DNA from: Eucommia ulmoides | Taxonomy: Eukaryota; Streptophyta; Magnoliopsida; Garryales; Eucommiaceae | Assembly (NCBI GenBank): GCA_016647705.1 | Contig: CM028336.1 | Coordinates: 15,427,380-15,491,379 of the forward strand | Direction of reading: 5' to 3' | Length of the DNA: 64,000 bases | In this document: in pieces, positions 57,996 to 64,000 of the stretch | Layout: every line of letters begins with the position of its first letter | How positions within the stretch are numbered: the stretch's first letter is position 1 | Program-made: the position numbers and the translations under genes | Notes under the pieces: generated by a model | What the model was told of the DNA's origin: nothing | The model's input: only the letters and a program-made list of their open reading frames with translations | Database searches by the model: none

Positions 57996-60719
57996 GTCGG
58001 GACCAGGATAAGAGAGACGGCGGAAGGCTTGGAGAAATTATTGAAATTTTATTGAGAATGATAAAAGTACATCATGGAATATTGAAAGTACATGAAACAA
58101 ATATTGAAAATACGTGAAACAAAAAATATTTAAAAGTTGCAGATGAAGTCTTGAATAAATCTTTTACAAATATTGAAAATATCTTGAAGAGTAATAAAGA
58201 AACACTCAAGAAAATATTTGAACACTCATGATTGTGAAGTGTAGTAGTCTTACAACTTTTTTCGGTGTCTTGATCTAATGAATTCCGTCGTCTTTTATTG
58301 GGATCTTTCTCCAAAATTGGCCAACATCCAAATCTTGAAAGTTTTGATGAGAATCTTCCTTTTTAAAAGTTGATGACATCTTTTTGAAAAATGACCCTTA
58401 CCTTCATTTTTGTCTATTGAGTTATTGTCCTTGGAATGTCCTTGGAAAAATCTTTTTTGAATAATGTTGACAACAATTTAATGCTTGATGATATAAGCAG
58501 TGGCGATTATTGATACAATTATTGAAATGATCATACCATATATGGGCAGTGGCCTTTGGGTGTAAAACACATGATCATAAACAATATCATACCAATAATT
58601 CCAAAAATATCTTTATTGAGCATTGCAGGGACCTGTAATTTTTTTTTAATCATTTTTTTGCTTTTGCTTTTACTTTTCTGGCAGCCTTCTCTTTTCGGGT
58701 TTCTTCTTCTCTTTTCCAAAAATCTGCCCAGTTTTCTAAGGGAGAGAGGTGAACAGATTTTGAGGATGAAACTGACGAATGAAGTTGGGTTTTATCACTG
58801 TTTGGATTGGATTTTAATTTTGTTATCACTTATTAAAGCTGATTTAGCTGAGATTGAATACTATTGAGTTTGGTAACAAGTTTTTTGGTTTTTGAATAAG
58901 AAGATATTGGCTCTCTGGCCTTGGGTTTTGAAGGAGTAACTGGATTCGAAGATTTGGGAGAGCCTTGATATGGGTAATTCTCTTGGACCTATTTCAAGAC
59001 TAGACCATTAGGAAGAACAAATTTTTTCCACTATTTGATTTTAAAAATTCTTCTGACGGTTAGGAATGGTCCAAAGGTCTTTGAGCTTTTGACGATTGTA
59101 TAATCCCAGCAAAAAATCCAGGTGACAAGGAAACGTGAATTTTGAATCTTCATTCGGAAATTGATTTGAAAATTTCAAAGTTGATGAAAAGTAAAGAAAG
59201 TCGTCACGAATATTTGTTGATAGGATAAAGGGATGGATACCAAATTTGAGAACCCATGAATGGAACCATAGAGAAAAGTCTTTGTTGATATTTTTATCAA
59301 AATGAAGGAATCAAGAGTGATTGTAGTTTCTTAAGTAAAAAACTTTAGACCAAGCTTGAATATAATCATGATAATCATAAATTTAAGGTTCACATATTTC
59401 TTTAAAACTTTTGAGGCAATGAGGATTGTTTTCCCATTCCTTGGGTGAGAGGATCTTGCAGATTTGGAGTTTAGAGAAAATAATTTTTGAGAATTTTTTT
59501 TGATCAAACGTATGGGAAATGACGACTGAATTTGTTTCTATGAGGATGAGTTCATAGAATTTTTGACCTTTAAAATTGCTTTAAGGGAAATTATTATTTG
59601 GGGAAAAAGATTTTTTGACACAATTAAAAGGGTTAGAGGAGAACCATTCTGATTTAATGATAAATAGATCCTCATAAACTTCCTTTTTAATGATATATTC
59701 TTATTTTGAAGGATTTTGAGTAGATGATAAAGGTCCTTGAACCGCTTGTTTGTAATCAAGGGGTAGATACCTATTTTGAGTAAAGGTTTGAGAAAATGAG
59801 CTTGTCCTTTTGAGAAAATTGTCGTATTAGTATGTGATTTTACTAGGACTTGAGGCCATCTTTTCTCTTTCCCTAAATAAAATCTCTTGTTAGAAAACCA
59901 GGTACATAATTGGAAGATCCCTTGATGAATTCAATTTAAAAATTAAATACTGATAAATATCCTGCCATCTGGCAAATATTTGTTTAGAGACTAAGTTTTT
60001 GACATTTTTTCTGAAACTTCTTTTGAAATTTTGCAATCAATTCAAAGTAAAAACTCTTGATTGTATAAATCATCTTGAAATTTTTGAATAAATAAAATGA
60101 TTGATAAAATTTCCTTTTTTATGGTTGAATAATTGAGCTGGGGGCCGGACCAAGATCCCCTATGAAATCTTACTATGGACTCTTTATTCTCTAGTTTTTG
60201 CTTAAGGATACCTTCATATCCTATGTCTGAGGCATCAGTTTCTACTATCATAAAGGCCCAATGATGAGGTATATTGAGACAGGGTAAAGTTTTGAGAAAA
60301 AATTTGAGGTTTGGAATAAAATCAGCAACATAATTAAGGCATCCTAAAAATCTTTGTAATTGGTTTTTGTCTTTGATTTTATCGAAAAATTTATCTGCGA
60401 ATTCAACTACTCTGTGAATTGGGGTGATAGTTTCTTGATGAATATCATGTCCTAAAAATATAATTTTTTTTGGAAGAATTTTATTTTTGGTTGTGATACA
60501 ACTAAACCATTTCTTTTGATAATATTGAAGAAAATGTATAAATGCTTGAAATATTGTTCTATAGATTCAAAGAATAGTACTGTAAAAGTCGTTTTGTATT
60601 TGTCTTCTTCACAAATTTGGATCTGCAAGAATCCTAATTTCATGTCAAATTTTGAAAATATTGTTACATTAAAAAGTCTACTTAGTAGATCATTTTTATT
60701 TAGTATTGGATATATGATC
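57996..60719 (-). mobile_element. Endogenous caulimovirid fossil, copy C, downstream part (RT end, RNase H, C-terminal region, promoter)
   Basis: The minus strand holds part of RT (FSKFDMKLGFLQIQ near 60,640 and a conserved 'QLQRFLGCLNYVADF'-like block near 60,350), RNase H (60,042-60,251), a long C-terminal coding region with no named domain (58.7-59.9 kb), and then, from about 58,590, the same promoter/leader as copies A and B. The upstream part continues at 63,276 beyond the solo LTR. Many breaks. Confidence 0.8.
60042..60251 (-). pseudogene. Caulimovirid RNase H region, copy C
   Basis: Begins MIVETDASDIGYEG (the first catalytic Asp in the TDAS motif) and includes NYSTIKKEILSI with the catalytic Glu. 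Strong match to the remembered Caulimoviridae pattern. Confidence 0.85.
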
Positions 60720-63270
60720 TGTTGATTCTAAGATTTTGATAAACAATGAAATATTGATATTTTTTGTGGAACTAACGGATTTATTAAGCTTTTTAATTTA
60801 TAAGTTCCATTGAAGATATTATCATGAAGTTGAGATGAATGCTAAATGGATGCTAAAGAGACTGACAAAGATGATGGATATTAAGAGACTGAAGATCTTG
60901 AAGAACTTAGGGGAAAACAACTCAGGTTAAATTTATACTCTTAATGTATCCCGATTAGGATCACACACGATACAAAATAAATTTACAATTATGTGTGTTT
61001 TTTAATAAGATCCTAATTAGCTAATATATTTGCTCCTATGTAAAATTGAAGAATAAATGTTATTTTAAGAAAGATTAGATTAAAATTAAATTTAAGTGTT
61101 AGTGGAGTTAACTGAAAAAAGAAATCGTTAAAGGGGTAAAAATGTCGATGAAATTGAAATTAAAAACGAATTAAGGAAGAAGCACAGCTCAATTGGTTGA
61201 CCTACATAGGAGGTTCGGTCAACCGATGAGAAGGTGAAAGGATTGATCAGTCTCTAAATCGCTCGATAGGATCGGTCGACCTATGGCAAAAAATGAATTC
61301 TCTGAATCGTTAGGTCGACGGATAAGTCGATCTATCAAACTCTTTGAATCGTCAGGTCGACAGACAAAGGATTGTAGGTCGACTTATCGGTGAAGTGTTT
61401 TTGGCTTAGGCTACATCCTGAATCAGAAGGTCGACCTACGCCTTTTGGTAGGTCAACCTATGGTTGGGTTTCAGGATTTGTGGAATTTCGAGATTTATTC
61501 AAAAACTAGCCGTTATTTGTTTACTTAATTGAGAGATCTTAGGGATATGGATATATTAAAGATATAATACACCTATTTGAATATCCCTATAGATTTGGTA
61601 CATGAAATTAGAGTGTTTCTCAAATTGATCCTTTTAATACTTTCTATCTTTTCGATTTGAGTTAGAATTTTTTTTAGGGACTCAATTGAATGTTTTGAAA
61701 TATTTATTTAAGTAAATTATACCTAAAATGAAATATAATTGTATATGGGGTCTATAAGTGTTTTTTAGATGCTGATCATTTGAAAACTAGCCGTTGGAAG
61801 ACTTGTTTTAATTCTTTATATATAGACATGTGAATTTCACATAAAAAATAGATAATATCAAGAACTATTCAGTTTCTAAGTTTTTCTAAGAGTCATTATT
61901 CTGATATTATTTGAGAGATCAAATTGTGAGATCAATTGTTGAGAATTTCTTGGGTTAAAGTGTTGATTGTGTTAGCGTCACCAAGTTGAGTTGTCTATCA
62001 TTTCAATCTATAATTCTTCGGTGTTACCTTGGTGAGATCTTTCCAATCTATTAGTCTTTATTACTTATTTATTTTTCTATATTTGCTTGATTGATAAGAT
62101 CTTGATAAAATCTTTTTCTGAACCTAAATCACATAAAAATATTTTAAAATAATTTTTAGTGAAAATATTATTATATACTTATTTGTGTGCTATCCATATC
62201 TATTATAAACAGGTTTTTATGTTTTTTTGGTAAAAGTATTCCAAGCTTATTCTTAATTGAGTTTATTATTGTTATTATCACTTGGTTGGATAATTGATCT
62301 TTTAAAATCGTTTTTGAACTTTAAAAGCATAAAAAATCTTTTAAAACTATATGTGTGATAATCTGATTACCTGCTCAATTTTGTCACTAGTAATTATTTG
62401 GACATTAATTGAGTATAAATTGATTTGAGTTGGTAGAAGCTCCAAGTAGAAATAACTTATCAATTTTATTATAATTGGTAAGTTGTGTGTCAGATTAGAT
62501 ACTATTGGGAGTGTCTAATCAGGGGTAACTTTGGGTTTCAATCTCTTCCGGTAAAAAGATTGAGGTTTGATATTTTCCTAAGTACAAAACGGTTAAGTTA
62601 GCCTTTTCCCTTGAAAAGTGTTAGGTGTGATTCTTCCTGATTAGGATCAATTGTGAGTGAATTGTAAAGGTTTCGTCCTTACTTGAGAAAATGATACTTG
62701 GAGTGATTATGAGATTTGATTCTTAGTCTAAGGTATAAAAGAATTAGGTTTAATCCTTAACTTGTGAAAAGATTAGGTTAGTCTTGAGTTTGAAAAAGAT
62801 AAGGTTATTATTGAGCCTGAGAAAACGAAAAAGGTTACTCTTGAGTCTGAAAAAGATAAGGTTATTCTTGAGCCTGAGAAAAAGAAAATGTTATTCTTGA
62901 TCTTGGGAAAAATGAAGTTGTAAAGGTTGATTATGAACTTGAGAAAAAAATCATTGTGTAAAGGTTTGGTTCCTACCTATTTAAAGAAATCTTTGTGATT
63001 AGTGGTTGCGACTCTTCGTGGAGTTTGGGGGATTGGATTAGCTAAAAATAGCTTGTTGAATCAGTATAAATTTCTGGTGTGCTGCTTTTTTTACTTTATT
63101 TATATTTTGTTGTTTGGTGTGCACCTAGTTGAATATATATATCCGTTGTTATAAAGATAATAATTAATTTAGGATAAAATTAATTATTTGATTTTTTGAA
63201 GTGTTATTATTTGATTAATTTTTATTACTACCCAATTCACCCACATCTTGGGTAGCTCACTGGGCCAACA
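60720..63270 (+). mobile_element. Solo LTR, Ty1/copia SIRE/Maximus type, inside caulimovirid RT
   Basis: It begins TGTTGATTC, ends GGGCCAACA, and is flanked by a perfect 5-bp duplication TGATC (60,715-60,719 and 63,271-63,275). The end 'cacatcttgggtagctcactg' resembles the typical tail of SIRE-type LTRs, as do the 'ggtcgacc' words at 61,200-61,460. There is no internal region, so it is a recombined solo LTR of 2,551 bp. The viral RT reads up to both edges. Confidence 0.8.
62765..62890 (+). repeat. Tandem repeat inside the solo LTR, period about 57 bp
   Basis: Two consecutive units each contain 'gaaaaagataaggttatt' followed by 'ttgagcctgagaaaa'. It lies in the downstream half of the LTR. Confidence 0.65.
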
Positions 63271-63275
63271 TGATC

Positions 63276-64000
63276 CATTTGAGGACTTTGTTTAAAAGTT
63301 TATAATTAATAACTAGTATTGGTGCTCCTTTTTCTATTTCAGCTTGATTTCGTACATAGAAAGCCGAGCAACTCCAGGGAGATTAACTTTTTTTTATTAA
63401 CCTTTTTTCAAGTAATTCCTTAATTTCCTTTTTACATTACTCTAATAGTTCTTGATTCATTTGAATTGGCCTTGTTTTTGTGGGGATTTTGTCTTCAGTA
63501 AATTCTTTAATACATGTAATTTTACTGAATGTTTATTGTTTGACCAAAAGGCATTTGGGAGGTTGGAGCAAACTTTTTTTTTTTTCTAGTAATTCTTTGA
63601 ATTGATTAATTTTTAACTCAATTTCTTTTGACTTCAACTATTCTTCAACTTTTTTATAGCGAATTTTCTTTTTCAAATATTTAATATGTCTTCTTTTATT
63701 TTTGAACAAGGTTGGTGGTCCTTGTTTTTAGGGTATTAACTTCCCTTTGTTTTACTTTATTAGTGACGTAAAATTGTTTATCTTGCTCTGCAATTTTAAT
63801 ATGAATTCCTTAATTATCAACTTAAAAAGGGGTATAGTATGGTAAAGAAGGGTGTTCCTAGTATTATAGGCTGTTGTATGTCTTTGACTAATATAAAAGT
63901 AGTTCGAAGGCATATGTTTTCGTTATTTCAAATATGAACATATGAGATTTTGTAATTTATTTTTAATTTTGAATTATTTACTCCATAAAGTTGTTTTTCA
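63276..64000 (-). mobile_element. Endogenous caulimovirid fossil, copy C, upstream part (protease end and RT start)
   Basis: The minus strand enters from the right edge in protease text (YGVNNSKLKINYKIS near 63,960, then LGTPFFTILYPF near 63,840). It reaches the RT fingers at about 63,290-63,400, with a VINYKLLNKVLKWI-like block next to the solo LTR. The element continues beyond the window. Confidence 0.8.

Overview
This window is nuclear DNA from a flowering plant, most likely a dicot. It is AT-rich, dense in transposable elements, and carries one recognisable host gene: a class I (class B) starch branching enzyme, SBE1, on the minus strand from about 47,126 down to 23,331. I traced 14 coding exons by splice sites, reading phase and remembered family sequences. 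They give about 823 residues with a plastid-targeting leader, a CBM48 domain, a GH13 barrel with all four catalytic motifs, and an acidic tail. Exon 1 has an unresolved one-base phase problem as I read it.

Layout. Positions 1-22,400 hold no convincing host gene. They are a nest of LTR-retrotransposon fossils: Ty1/copia pol remnants at 12.06-13.0 kb (+) and 17.2-19.45 kb (-), several copies of one copia LTR of about 1.6 kb, a second LTR family at 2.2-7.6 kb (-) and 10.5-11.9 kb (+), and a GC-rich solo-LTR-like unit at 14.07-15.17 kb. DNA transposons sit inside these fossils: a hAT at 15,636-16,192 and a Mutator-like element at 20,374-22,013, both with target-site duplications.

Positions 23,184-47,126 are SBE1. 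Its introns are swollen by insertions. Intron 3 holds a 4.84-kb short-LTR copia fossil. Intron 7 holds copia pieces, a tRNA-derived SINE and a Harbinger-type MITE. Intron 5 holds a Harbinger-type MITE with a CCG-rich core, and intron 1 holds a Mutator-type element. The start-codon region lies in a tandem duplication with a 152-bp offset.

From about 47.76 kb to the right edge lies a block of endogenous pararetrovirus fossils (Caulimoviridae, resembling the Florendovirus/Petuvirus side). One copy is on + (47.76-52.93 kb) and two are on - (52.93-57.99 kb, and 57.99 kb to the edge). The first two carry capsid and protease parts plus an unfamiliar 3' coding region where reverse transcriptase would be expected. 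The third carries reverse transcriptase and RNase H. All three share the same promoter/leader/primer-site region. The distance between equivalent primer sites is only about 4.83 kb. This fits an RT-lacking genome component and is the most interesting observation in the window. A 2,551-bp solo LTR of SIRE/Maximus type with a perfect 5-bp target duplication sits inside the RT region of the third copy, and a 1.19-kb hAT element sits inside the first.

All retroelement and viral sequences here look dead, with many breaks each. Family assignments rest on remembered motifs, not on a database search.
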